64,000 bases of DNA from Chrysoperla carnea (taxonomy: Eukaryota > Arthropoda > Insecta > Neuroptera > Chrysopidae), in contig NC_058341.1 in the NCBI RefSeq assembly GCF_905475395.1, positions 70,377,501 through 70,441,500 on the forward strand, given 5' to 3'. Below the pieces are notes generated by a model that ran no database searches, was not told the DNA's origin, and worked only from the letters and a program-made list of their open reading frames with translations. The translations under genes and the position numbers were made by a program. Below are positions 34,849-46,895 of this stretch, in pieces (the stretch's first letter is position 1; every line of letters begins with the position of its first letter).

Positions 34849-36972
34849 ATGGATCGTCGTAATAATCGGGGTAGAAGGCGCCGCTTAATTCCTGCGATTC
34901 GTCATGGAAAACTGGAAACAGCAAGGGAGTTAATAAATTCTTACGAGCTGCCATGTTCAGAATCATCGCCAAAAGGATATGATTTACTTTGTGATGCTCT
35001 TGATAATAAGCATTCGGAGGTGGCTAAATTACTTTTAACAAGCGGCACTGCAGTCAACAGTAAAGAAAACAACTATCAAAGAACTTCTGAGACTCCCCTC
35101 CATTTTACTGTTATGAATGGTGACATAGAAATTATGAAGATGCTTCTAGTCAGACGTGCTAATATTAATGCTCAAAATATCTATGGCCAAACTCCACTCC
35201 ATAAAGCGATTGAAAAGAATGATCGAGTAGAAATTATCGAATTATTTTTAAAACATGAAGCTGATGTTAATGTTAAAGATCGTAATGATCAAACTCCACT
35301 TTATGTTGCGATTAAAAATAATCGATTAGAAATTATTGAATTACTTAACATAAAGCTGATGTTAATGTTAAAGACGAAGACAGAAACACTCCACTATTTT
35401 ATGCTATTCAAAATCCAAATTTAAAAATTACCAAGCTACTTTTAGATAATGGAGCAAATGTTAAAGATGATCCCGAGCTATTGAATATTGCTGTTAAGAG
35501 GGGATGCACGGAAATCGTTGAACTTCTTTTGCAACATAATGCTGATGTTAACGCTACCGATGAAAACGGTTACACAGCATTGCTTTCAACTTTAAGTGAT
35601 TTTTATCAAGATTTTTGTAAATTACGTCCTGATAGAGATTCTTATGTTAATAATATAAAGAGGAAAATTACTAAACTGCTTCTTAATCATGGTGCTAATG
35701 TAGACGCTCAAACTCGAGGTGGTTGGACGGCACTTCATTTTGCTGTCTACAATGGATATTCACAAGTTGTTGAAGTTCTTTTAGAATATAATGCAAATGT
35801 CAATTTTAGAGAAAAAAAAAAATCTCGAGACACCACTCCATATGTCTGCACGAAGAAAAAATGTAGAAATTTGTGAAATGCTTTTAAATAAAGGAGTTGA
35901 CGTAGATGCTGGGGAACGGAATGGATTGACAGCGTTGCACATGGCAACACTAGAAGGTTCCAACGATATTGTAAAACTATTGCTTGAACGTGGTGCCGAA
36001 GTTGATTCTAAAACTAAATATAATATTACACCCCTGTATTTGAGTGCTCAAAGAGGTCAACAGGAAATCATTGAAACTCTCTTGAAATTTGGTGCTGATA
36101 TTAATTGTAGAAATATGGGTGGCAATAGAGCACTCCACATTGCATCTCAATTTGGGCATGTTAAAGTTGTCACAACTCTCCTGGAGTATGGCTGTGATAT
36201 TAATTCTAGAGATATAGATGGCAGAACAGCACTCCACATTGCATCTCACTTGGGGCATAATGAAGTTGTTACAACTCTCTTGGAGTATGGCTGTGATATT
36301 AATTCTAGAGACAAGGTTGGCAATATAGCACTCCACATCGCTTCTCACCAAGGGCATAATGAAATTGTTACAACTCTCTTGGAGTATGGATCTGATATCA
36401 ATATTATGACTTACAACAATCTTACACCTCTTGATTATGCTAAAACTGCTGAAAAAGCTAAAACTATTGAAATTCTTAAACGCCACATAGTTCAAATGAA
36501 AACCGCAAATTTATATGTTAGTCAACAAAATTTGCGTTCAGTTGATGAAATTTCCTTTCCTGATTTTCAGGAAAAATGTGAGAATGAAATAACAAGCATG
36601 AAGAGCGAGAAGATGAATAATTATAATATTTCATTTTATGATATCTTGACAAAGAATACTGATTCATTAGCAATATGTTTGAGGAACGAAAATATAGTGC
36701 AGATTCTAAAATTAGACGATTATAAAACAAAATTTCCAATATATGGAAGCATGATTAAAAGCCGTTTCAGAAATGGTATGAAAAGAAAAGAATTAATTGA
36801 TCAAGGGAATAAAATTTTACATTTTCTTTTTGCCAACCATCTTCAATTACCACAAGAATGTACTGAAAAAATATGTAGTTATTTGAGTAACGAAGATTTA
36901 AAGATAATCATCGAAAAAAGCATCTCTCGTCGAAAGTTGGGCTCAAATCGAAAGAGTAAATGTAAAAATTAG
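34849..36972 (+). pseudogene. ankyrin-repeat protein with C-terminal PRANC domain, two frame breaks
   Basis: About 15 ankyrin repeats (T-PLH-A ... LL--GADVN pattern) fill 34930-36480, followed by a C-terminal region from about 36540 with the PRANC/F-box-like layout: FQEKCENEITSMK, then CTEKICSYLS near the end. PRANC domains are known from poxvirus ankyrin proteins, Wolbachia and insects such as Nasonia, where they are thought to recruit SCF ubiquitin ligase. The frame moves back one base near 35347 and forward one base in an A11 run at 35812-35822, restoring the original frame. Each piece remains clearly ankyrin-like, so the breaks are recent or are sequence errors. Repeats at 36110-36400 are nearly identical at DNA level. 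The single-exon layout is intronless. Listed as broken because the protein cannot be read through as given. Confidence 0.75.
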
Positions 36973-38577
36973 TAGACGCTCCTGTAAAATTTCATTTAAG
37001 TTTCTTACGTCTGAATTTTACGAGTGAAGCCAATTTTCTCGATAAATAACGATTTTATACGAAAAATTCTTTTATTTATGGTAATCTTTTTCCATGTAAA
37101 TTAATATTTATCGAGTTAATTAACCTCTTTCATAAAATTCTAGAGGGTAACCTTTACGAAAGTATTGCTAGGAGTGAAAATTAAAGTTTTACGGGGACAT
37201 ACAGTCGCTACTTAGTATTAACATTCCAATGTACTTCGATTAACGTAAACCTTGGTGGCTTAAAATTACAGATGTAAAATCCGCTAATTTGTTTTGTACC
37301 GGAATATTTTGCTAGAAAATACCAAATTTGTATTTTAATTTAAAATAAATTTTTACAACATATTTAATTTTTTTAATTGTACAATTATTTTTTTATTTTT
37401 CGCAGCAGACCTAAACCAATAGAACTTTCCTATTAAGAAATCCTAAACGGATAAACTGATTTTAATTTGTGTTTTGTTTCGTATGGTAGGTAATTTAATG
37501 GAGAGTGTTTTTAGATATGTTTCAAGTGCGAGTTCAGGGTTCCGTACAAGGAAAAACTAAAAAATTGACAATGATCTTCAAAATCGATTCAGTTTGGAAA
37601 AAGCATTAAGGACGAAAGTAATTTAATGTAAATTGTTCTTAGATATGTTTCATGTGTGAGTGAAAAATTTATCGGATTTTTTTAAAATTTTGTAAATTTC
37701 ACTTGTTATAAAAACTGTTTATTATATTGACGAAACCTAAATACTGACTTTTATTCAGGGCGAGGCTTTACTAACCTTCAGGACAAAAATTTTGTGCTAA
37801 ACTGCATTTCGCAAACTCCCTATACTCGATAAACTTATAATTTTTATGATATGTAAAAACTCAAAAAATAAAATTTATCACAATAGGGTATTCCACTATT
37901 TTTGAAAAAGTACTTCAAAATGTTGATTTTGCTAATAAAAAGCCACCAAAAATTTATTTCGGAAAAATACACACGCTTTATTGCCAAAAACTTATTATCT
38001 ATGTATATATTATACCCAGCTGTCTACACCGAATTAACTCATACCGCTATGACATCACAGCAGGGCTTACCCGCATTTTAGGTCACGTGATATACATTAA
38101 TTTTAATATTTTAAAATAAAAATTTGGGATTTTTTTACTCGAAATCAGAATATTTAAGTATATTTTTACATAAATTTTAACTTTTTTCAAATTTCATGAT
38201 AATACCCTATTTATCATTTTTTCTCCAACAAATGAGTAAATTGAAATTTAAAATGGAAAGACTGGAACATACAAAAAAAAATACAATTGCTTAATTAAAA
38301 TTTTTTTATTTATAGAAAAACACCAAGTATCAACAATATTTAAAATTAACGCATCCACAAAACAGGATAATTAAAGTTTAAGAAAGAATAAAATTATTCC
38401 ATATTTTATTCATAAGCCGGGATATCGAAGATCGCTTTACGCCCCTCTAAAATCTCTCTAAAGCGATCAACCGTTTACGGCCATGTTATTATCGCTATGA
38501 GTTAGTCACATATAGTTAATTATCTCCGTGACCCGGACATCCGTAAACCATAATATTTATTATTTCATAATTAAAAT
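36973..38577. other. AT-rich intergenic stretch, no gene recognised
   Basis: Only short chance frames. Around 37430-37680 two diverged phrases (TTTAATGGAGAGTGTTTTTAGATATGTTTC and TTTAATGTAAATTGTTCTTAGATATGTTTC) suggest an old tandem duplication. Nothing else is supported. Confidence 0.5.
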
Positions 38578-39168
38578 AATAGGGAATATTCATGAAATTT
38601 AAATTAATTGGTTCAAATATTTTTCTTCCGTAACTTTAATGACTGGACATTTCAACTAAACCATTATTTTAGTAATTAATATCTTTTTAATTACTTAAAA
38701 TTAATTAATAAAAGTACAAATTCAGTGAGGGCATTTAAAAATTTCTAAAACGGAAATTCAAATTTTTATACGGACGTGACATCATAGTACTGGCTTGTCA
38801 AATTTCTTGATATACTGTATGATATTAATTACTTACATTTTATATGGTATTACATTAAATTATATTATTCTGCGGCTTTTTATTACAAAACTTAATGATA
38901 ACGAGTATAAATTCTGTGATGTAAATTCATTTTTTTTAAGTGAAAATTATACATTGAACTGTCGCCAATTGACAGATCACGTACTTATACGTCATCAACA
39001 GAGAGCACAAAAAAACTGCGTTTAAATATCTCAAAATTATAATATATTTTAAATATTTGCTTACACTTAAATATAGTATTTTTAAGCAGTATTTATATTT
39101 CTTACTTTGTTATAACGGTGTTAACAATGAATTAAAAATATTAAAAAAATACATGAATATTCCCTATT
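38578..39168. repeat. TIR element of about 590 bp
   Basis: AATAGGGAATATTCATG at the left is matched exactly inverted at the right (CATGAATATTCCCTATT, about 39152-39168). The interior is AT-rich; the short open frames inside lack any recognisable domain. Confidence 0.6.
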
Positions 39169-39304
39169 GCGCATAAATAACGCATTCGAAAATTCTTTGC
39201 AAAATTATTGCGTGTCTACCCGTTGTCGATACATAATTGTTATTAATCGACGGCGCATTTTCAAAAAGAAAAGAGTGCGTTGTCAAAAATCGCTTTTATT
39301 GTTA

Positions 39305-39720
39305 AATCGCGATGTTTACGAAAAAATATTTCAAACAAAAGTTGCTTATTTATTTATAAAAAATAACTTTTATATCAAAACTTTTGTTCTATCTGTTACG
39401 TTTACTAGATGGATCCTTTTTCATTTCATTGACTGAGCAAAAAATTCACCATTTTAAAATTGGCATATCTCGGTCAAATTTGAAGGGGGGGGGGGGGGTT
39501 TTTTACACATTTTACACAAAAATGTGTAAAATTAAATCATCTAGAAATTTTATTTGAATTTTTTTTTATTTGTTGCATAGTTTTTTTTTGTAATTTGTAA
39601 AAAACTGCACATTTTCTTTAAATTTCGTAGTTATTTGGCTTTCAAAAGTTATGCATACCTCCAAGTACGCCTGATCCCTGCTTCATATAAAGAGTTTATA
39701 GCATATACTTGAAACTCGAT
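39305..39720. repeat. dispersed repeat segment with a 14-G run
   Basis: 39305-39425 is a diverged copy of 26030-26170 and 59440-59530. An uninterrupted run of 14 G at 39485-39498 lies in otherwise AT-rich DNA. Confidence 0.6.
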
Positions 39721-40050
39721 AAATAACTTTTATCGATAAAAAAAGCTTCAAACAAAACATTTTGGGTGAATATGCGCACATCTTACGCAGATATTTATAA
39801 ACTTGACCTAAGATTTCAAGTTCAATGAAAAGCTCAATCTACTCCGTAATTGGTAACAGATAGAGAAACACTTTAAATTAGAAAGTTTTTATGGTTAAAA
39901 ATGTAACATTTTTGTTCGAAACATTTGCCGAAAACAGTATAGTTAACGAAAAAACGGACTGAAAAGTTTTACCCAAAATAATTATAACTTATAATTGTTT
40001 CTACGTCATCAAGACACTCTTCGAAAAATATTTTCCAATAAATCCAATGA
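39675..40050. repeat. repeat present inverted at 56825-57168
   Basis: CGATAAATAACTTTTATCGA through TACGTCATCAAGACACTC is found in reverse complement at 56825-57168 with few differences. The 57-58 kb copy is interrupted by the TIR element at 57169-58042; this copy keeps the empty site. Confidence 0.85.
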
Positions 40051-40395
40051 AAGTGGTTTATTTTTCCATAAAAACCATTTTTTGTTCAAATTGGAATGAA
40101 GAAACACGCAAAAAAATTAAAACTCTGTCTTAACTATATTCGGTTATTTACAAAAAAAAAAATAAGTGCTCGGCTATTGTTTGTAAGTTATGGATCAGAC
40201 TGAATTTTTTTTTGAACCCGAAAACTTGATCGAATTGAATACCCGTATAAGATGTGTACCTTTGAATATATATATCATTTTTCGTTTGAAGCATTTTCCT
40301 CGATTCAACTTATTTTTCGAGTTTTACGTATATATCAAGTTAAAAACTCTGTAAAATGCTCAAACCAACTCAACCAAATATGTGAAATTATATAT

Positions 40396-41366
40396 GGTAC
40401 AGTAAATCTGGCATTTTGACTGGAAAAAATTACAATAGTGACTCTGAGGTTATAGATCGTTAGGGGGGCATGTAAATAACTTTAAAAAAAATTAAGAAAA
40501 TTTTTCGTTCCGCTGTTTTTGAGAAAATCCAAAAAAATGGGAAAAAAAAATTTGGAATGCGTTTTTCTCGGAATCTGTTGTTTTAAGGGAAAAGTTTTTC
40601 AAATAAAAAATGTAGAAGACACTGTCAGCTACATTTTATGTTATTGGAGCAACGTCATACGAGTTAAATTACAAAAAGTAGGTGGCGTTAAAGTATCAAA
40701 AAAAGGGTTTTCCACGGTTTCATTAAGAAAAAATGATTTTTTTTGTAAAAGTGTAAATGAAAAAGTTGTTTGACTCAACATTAGCTTCAACTTTTATTTA
40801 AACAATTTTTTTGTAAAACTTACCGTTTTTGAAATACAGCTTGCTAAAAAAACTGAAAGTTAAGTTTTTTAAAATTTTGAAAAGGAGTACTTGATTTCCT
40901 TTTTATTTTCTTGGTTTATTTTAAACATACATTGTTTTACTATAGCTCGGAAACGGTAAGTTTTTCAGAAAAATTGTTAAAATAAAAGTTGAAGCTAATT
41001 TTGAGTCAAACAACTTTCTCATTTACACTTTTACAAAAACATCATTTTTTCTTAATGAAAATCGTGAAAAACCCTTTTTTTGATACTTTAACGCCACCTA
41101 CTTTTTGTAATTTAACTCGTATGACGTTGTTCCAATGACATAAAATGTAGCTGACAATGTCTTCTACATTTTTTATTTGAAAAACTTTTCCCTTAAATCA
41201 ATAGATTCCGTGAAAAACGCATTCCAAATTTTTTTTTCCCCATTTTTTTGGATTTTCTCAAAAACAGAGGAACGAAAAATTCTCTTAATTTTTTTTAAAG
41301 TTATTTACATGCCCCCCTAACGATCTATAACCTCAGAGTCACTACTGTAATTTTTTCCAGGTCCGG
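40396..41366. repeat. foldback element with arms of about 410 bp
   Basis: Left arm about 40420-40832 and right arm about 40950-41360 are reverse complements (e.g. CTCAGAGTCACTACTGTAATT on the right). The spacer of about 117 bp is non-coding. A short open frame inside (from about 40519) comes from the repeat and is not a gene. A one-arm relative lies at 31365-31795. Confidence 0.88.
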
Positions 41367-41909
41367 CCTTTTTTTCGTCTATATTGACTGAATCAATAGT
41401 ACAAAAAGAAAACTAAATTAAATACATTTCAAATACCTCCTACGCTAGCTTGTACCTGTACCTAAGCTACTATAAGAGAATAAATATTTTATTTACAATT
41501 TTATCAATACAAATGCAGTTTTTATTTCATGATCAACTTATTTATCTTTATTAGAATAAACAGTTAGACTATCAATAATTTTCCTTCCTATCCACACTTC
41601 ACACTTCCTAATTAACACTTCTTTTATTGGACGAATTATTAATCTTTAATAAAAATCAATAAAAATAAGAAAAATTTGAAAGTAGTTTCGCATCATAAAG
41701 CATTAATCAGCACCTACATAAAAAATGATACAAATGATCATATAGAAAATATCCATTGAATATTTTGACATTAATCACTCCCAAAACACTTCAAACAAAC
41801 CTTTACAAACGATTCCATCTTTGAAAATTTTCCGATTAAATAAAAATAGTTTTAATGTCAAATAAACATTTACATAAATTAAAAAACAAAATTATTGTAA
41901 ATGAAGTAA
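41367..41909. other. AT-rich intergenic stretch, nothing recognised
   Basis: No coding frame, terminal repeat or RNA gene seen. Confidence 0.45.
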
Positions 41910-42850
41910 CATTTGAATATTGCCGCCATTAATATAACCACAAAAAATCAACTAAAAAATAAATGTAATTAATAAATTAATTATACTTTCCCAAATGATG
42001 AAACCGTGTTTAATGTGATTCCCAAATTAATTAGATTAGTCTCCATATAAACTATTATCAAATAACGTAAAAATGGCGAAAATTCAATTTTTTACCTTCT
42101 AAGTATACGCTTTGAAAAACTTATTAATTACATGAAAACTAATCAATCCTAAATAATAAAATTATGTTCCTAAATCTTCCCAAACGATTCCCAATTGAAT
42201 AAGAATAGTTTTAATGAAAAATAAAACCTAACATTTACATAAATTATAAAATAAATTATTCAGTAATATTTGAATATTGGCGCCATACTGTCATATAACA
42301 ATTAATGGTTCAGGTGTACGGTTAATTAACATAACCTATAAATAAACTAAAAAATAGGTGATTATTAATTAAGTATACATTCCCAAACTCTGAAACCGTG
42401 TTTATCGTAATTCCCAAATGATTTCCTTTCGAATAACATAAAAATTAAGTGGATTTAATTCCCTACCTGCTAACTATACGCTGAAAAAAGAATCATTAAT
42501 TACAGGAAAACTAATAATTCCCAAATTCTAAAATTATATTCCCAAATCCTCCCAAACGATGGTAAAAGTTCAGTTTTAGCACTTTTTATTATAAAACATC
42601 CTAGAACATCAGGAAAAAAAATATTTTCAAGCATTTTTTATATAGATTACGAATCCGTATGCGGGATTTAATTTCCTACCTGCTAACTATACGCTGAAAA
42701 AAGAATCATTAATTACAGGAAAACTAATAATTCCCAAATACTAAAATTATATTCCCAAATCCTCCCAAACGATTCCCAAATGAATGGAAATAGTTTGAGT
42801 GAAAAATAACAATTTTATCTGCTAACTATACGGAGCTCATTTTATCTGCT
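41910..42850. repeat. dispersed repeat (direct copy at 58068-58800) with internal insertion
   Basis: From AACATTTGAATATTGCCGCC to CTGCTAACTATACGGAGCT it matches 58068-58800. This copy is longer: about 105 bp at 42559-42662 (an inverted relative of 34330-34440) is inserted and flanked by a direct duplication of about 100 bp (GGATTTAATT...CCCAAACGAT). Non-coding. Confidence 0.8.
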
Positions 42851-43143
42851 AAGTATACGGAGCTGTGAGACATTTATTTTAGGCTTCCGTAAGAAAAGTC
42901 AATAATGTCAACATGACAGATAAAGAATGCATCTAACCTCAAATTTTTTTAAATAACTTTACAAATCGCTAAATTTTATTTTTTTAATTACTTGAATTAT
43001 TACCCCGAGAATTTTTTCGTATCAATAACAGTTGTAAATTTTTTAATATTTACTCACAAAGTATTAAAGAAAAAATTAACATTATTATTGCTATTTAGTT
43101 AATTGTAATTCTAATTTGAAATTTAATTCTAATATACGATTTA

Positions 43144-43713
43144 ATGGACTATGAGACATTCGTAAACAATATAAAAGCCATCGTAAACATCTCAGATAAA
43201 CATAATGACGGTTGGAAGTTAATTACTACATCTGAAAATATATTATTCATCACAAAAGTTATTTATCGTTCTACACACGATATTTCCAACGATCAACAAA
43301 TTGAAGATGACTCAAATATTCAACAATTTGAATCTAACAGCATTAATGATTGTATTTCGGTAACGATTAAATGGGAGTATAACATTATTTATTCGGAAAG
43401 TTATCGAGTTCCAGTTTGTTATTTTAATTCATGGAAGTATAATGGTTCTGTTTTGTTATTAGAAGAAATCTGGGATACTTTGAATTGTAAACACTTAAGT
43501 ATCGATCTGTATTCCATGATAACTCAAACAGAGCATCCAATAAATGGAATGCCATATTTTCAATTACATCCGTGTAAAACTAGTGAAATTATTAAGAGTT
43601 TTCAAGAATCAAGTCATAATTTAGTGGTTTCTTGGATTAGTTCGATTTCAAATTATATACATTTAGATTTTGAACATCAGATTTATTATAATTGTACGAT
43701 AAAAATTCAATAA
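43144..43713 (+). CDS. Atg10: Atg10, E2-like enzyme of autophagy conjugation
   Basis: An intact single-exon 189-aa protein. Atg10 carries Atg12 as a thioester after Atg7 (E1) activation and transfers it to a lysine of Atg5, a step needed for LC3/Atg8 lipidation and autophagosome growth in the cytosol. The diagnostic features are a central beta-sheet segment (ISVTIKWEYNIIYSESYRVPVCYF), a conserved LEEIW phrase, ITQTEHPINGMPYFQLHPCKT and the C-terminal VVSWIS. The catalytic Cys is Cys144 in HPC (codon at 43573-43575), equivalent to the active cysteine of the family. Length fits the family (about 165-220 aa). Start chosen at the first Met of the conserved frame; an in-frame longer start is not evident. 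No intron is needed. Downstream, a Helitron end begins 231 bp after the stop. Confidence 0.92.
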   Translation: MDYETFVNNIKAIVNISDKHNDGWKLITTSENILFITKVIYRSTHDISNDQQIEDDSNIQQFESNSINDCISVTIKWEYNIIYSESYRVPVCYFNSWKYNGSVLLLEEIWDTLNCKHLSIDLYSMITQTEHPINGMPYFQLHPCKTSEIIKSFQESSHNLVVSWISSISNYIHLDFEHQIYYNCTIKIQ

Positions 43714-44453
43714 AACTCAAAATATTTATTTAATTATGTGTATAAATTCAAACGTTGTTATAATCGCGGAAATAAGACCCAGAAATCAACTCTGTATCAG
43801 TAGATATTTATGGAGGCTGGTGGAAAATGTTTGTTTAAGTGTATTTAACAAAATCATATTCATCCAAAGATTTTTGTCGATTTACGGCCATCAAGTGGGA
43901 CAGAATTATCCTATTACCGACATAACATTTTTTTTATTTAATACTAGCAGCCAAACCCGGCGTTGCTCGGGTTAAAATACATCGCATATTTAATGGTATA
44001 TAAATAATATTTAAGGATCCATTTTTTAACGTAAATAATATAGATTTCTATCTTAAATATTGAGAGACTTAATCGACCATTTAACATACGGTGTATATAG
44101 TCTATATCAAATTAATTAAAGAATTAAAATAATCATAAGTTCAAATAGAAAACCGCTTAGTAAATGGGCACTCTAAAATATTCAAATAGTTCGTTCTTTC
44201 TCACCTGTCAAAATCACTTGAATTTGTTTCATTACTGTCACTCTTAATTTCAATTAGTCTTCGCTCTACTGTAAACATGATCAGACCGACGGAAAGTCAC
44301 TGGATTTTGGTTTATATACCGTCGAATTTGGAAATTTCTAGTACCAGAACACTCTAGAATATTTAGTTGTATACCACTTTCAAAGTTGCATTTTGTTAAA
44401 ATATATCCCCTTAAGGACCCACAATAAAAATATTTAGCTAGATTATAAAATTA

Positions 44454-44507
44454 TTAATTAGCTAGACCGGTTTCGATTGCTTTGGCAATCCTCTTCAGTA
44501 GCATTAA
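44454..44507 (-). ncRNA. hammerhead-ribozyme-like motif (left arm, mirror copy)
   Basis: Exact reverse complement of the motif at 46896-46949, with the same core, stems and extra G. The predicted cleavage base is at 44465 on the minus strand. The two motifs point away from the palindrome centre. Confidence 0.55.
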
Positions 44508-45045
44508 ACCTCTTAAAATTAAAAAGTCTTAAAATTAAAAAATATTTACAAATCCGAAAAAAGAACCGCATCAATCTGAAACAAATAATAATAAAATATT
44601 ACCCTTAAAATTAAAATAAAATTATTTACCCGATTATAATAATAATAAATCTTTATGTTACACCCTCTAAAATAATGTAACTGCCTGCTTTCACCTAAAA
44701 CACAATAAAATATTAAGTTTTAATCCTAAGATAGGATTATCGTTATGAAAATATCAGAAAACTAAGGGATTAAGCCTGAAAATAAAATGTAAGATAAGAA
44801 ACGTTGTAAATATAAAATAAAAAACACAGAAATAAAAATAAAGAGAAAATTAGATTACCAACAAAATAAAAATTTTTTAATCCTCGGTATACCTAAAACA
44901 GAATAAATAATTAGAATTTAGAAAAACCTGCAACAAACCAAAATAAAATTTAACGAAAATAAGCAAATTAAAAACAAAAATTAAAAAATAAAAATAGAAT
45001 TAATTAAAGAACAATAGAATAAGTATTACCAAATGAAGTAAAATG

Positions 45046-45251
45046 GTGTACCTAAAACAGAAGAAATTATTAATTAGCGTACCTAAAACAGAAGAAATTA
45101 TTAATTAGTGTACCTAAAACAGAAGAAATTATTAATTAGCGTACCTAAAACAGAAGAAATTATTAATTAGTGTACCTAAAACAGAAGAAATTATTAGTTA
45201 GTGTACCTAAAACAGAAGAAGTTATTAGTTAGTGTACCTAAAACAGAATAA
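45046..45251 (-). repeat. 31-bp tandem array (left arm, mirror copy)
   Basis: Reverse complement of the right-arm array; on the + strand it reads as GTACCTAAAACAGAAGAAAT repeats. Confidence 0.9.
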
Positions 45252-46151
45252 AATATAAAATAAATAAAAAATGAAAGTGAGCAAAATTATAAAAATACAA
45301 GAAAATACGTTGAAAAAATAAAAAATTTTTTACCAAATGACAAACTGAAACAAACAAAAAATCAAATTAAGTAGAAATGATAAGCAAAAATAAAAATAAA
45401 AAATAAAAATTAAATCAAAAAATAATAATAGGAAAGATAAATAAAAAAGATGAAAAATAGCATAAAATATCGATTCTCGAGACAACACAAATGAAACAGG
45501 TAACTAAAAGAAACCCTGCCCAAATTGTGTTGTTTTTCGATCACCATTCAAATAAAACAGGTAAAAAGTGTACACCACAAGTATAATTAAGCAATAAACT
45601 TAATCGTCACATGTACTCTAGTTAACTGTTAAAAATTTGGTGATTTTCGCTTGTCTTATATGCTTCGTTCGTTGAGGTACCGGCCCTTGATTGGTTCTTT
45701 CTAAAGAACCAATCAAGGGCCGGTACCTCAACGAACGAAGCATATAAGACAAGCGAAAATCACCAAATTTTTAACAGTTAACTAGAGTACATGTGACGAT
45801 TAAGTTTATTGCTTAATTATACTTGTGGTGTACACTTTTTACCTGTTTTATTTGAATGGTGATCGAAAAACAACACAATTTGGGCAGGGTTTCTTTTAGT
45901 TACCTGTTTCATTTGTGTTGTCTCGAGAATCGATATTTTATGCTATTTTTCATCTTTTTTATTTATCTTTCCTATTATTATTTTTTGATTTAATTTTTAT
46001 TTTTTATTTTTATTTTTGCTTATCATTTCTACTTAATTTGATTTTTTGTTTGTTTCAGTTTGTCATTTGGTAAAAAATTTTTTATTTTTTCAACGTATTT
46101 TCTTGTATTTTTATAATTTTGCTCACTTTCATTTTTTATTTATTTTATATT

Positions 46152-46357
46152 TTATTCTGTTTTAGGTACACTAACTAATAACTTCTTCTGTTTTAGGTAC
46201 ACTAACTAATAATTTCTTCTGTTTTAGGTACACTAATTAATAATTTCTTCTGTTTTAGGTACGCTAATTAATAATTTCTTCTGTTTTAGGTACACTAATT
46301 AATAATTTCTTCTGTTTTAGGTACGCTAATTAATAATTTCTTCTGTTTTAGGTACAC
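46152..46357 (+). repeat. 31-bp tandem array of splice-acceptor-like units (right arm)
   Basis: Seven TTCTGTTTTAG|GTA motifs have AG ending at 46165, 46196, 46227, 46258, 46289, 46320 and 46351, exactly 31 bp apart. Each unit holds a branch-point-like CTAAC or CTAAT, a pyrimidine tract TTTCTTCTGTTTT and AG followed by GT. Units differ mainly at one G/A position. Confidence 0.9.
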
Positions 46358-46895
46358 CATTTTACTTCATTTGGTAATACTTATTCTATTGTTCTTTAAT
46401 TAATTCTATTTTTATTTTTTAATTTTTGTTTTTAATTTGCTTATTTTCGTTAAATTTTATTTTGGTTTGTTGCAGGTTTTTCTAAATTCTAATTATTTAT
46501 TCTGTTTTAGGTATACCGAGGATTAAAAAATTTTTATTTTGTTGGTAATCTAATTTTCTCTTTATTTTTATTTCTGTGTTTTTTATTTTATATTTACAAC
46601 GTTTCTTATCTTACATTTTATTTTCAGGCTTAATCCCTTAGTTTTCTGATATTTTCATAACGATAATCCTATCTTAGGATTAAAACTTAATATTTTATTG
46701 TGTTTTAGGTGAAAGCAGGCAGTTACATTATTTTAGAGGGTGTAACATAAAGATTTATTATTATTATAATCGGGTAAATAATTTTATTTTAATTTTAAGG
46801 GTAATATTTTATTATTATTTGTTTCAGATTGATGCGGTTCTTTTTTCGGATTTGTAAATATTTTTTAATTTTAAGACTTTTTAATTTTAAGAGGT

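Noticed and set aside
38795-39025. Hydrophobic 76-codon frame, possible small membrane protein
   Set aside because: No good start codon, inside a TIR element, AT-rich composition gives Ile/Leu/Tyr runs by chance.
39485-39498. 14-G run as a possible G-quadruplex
   Set aside because: A single homopolymer, prone to sequencing slippage, with no regulatory context.
40519-40773. 84-codon open frame
   Set aside because: Lies wholly in the arm of a foldback repeat with sister copies that do not keep the frame.
43736-43975. 79-codon open frame downstream of Atg10
   Set aside because: It runs into the Helitron end, has no domain and no codon structure; chance frame.
45046-46357. Regular 31-bp repeats resembling a CRISPR array
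   Set aside because: Units abut without unique spacers, the DNA is eukaryotic, and the array is mirrored in a palindrome.
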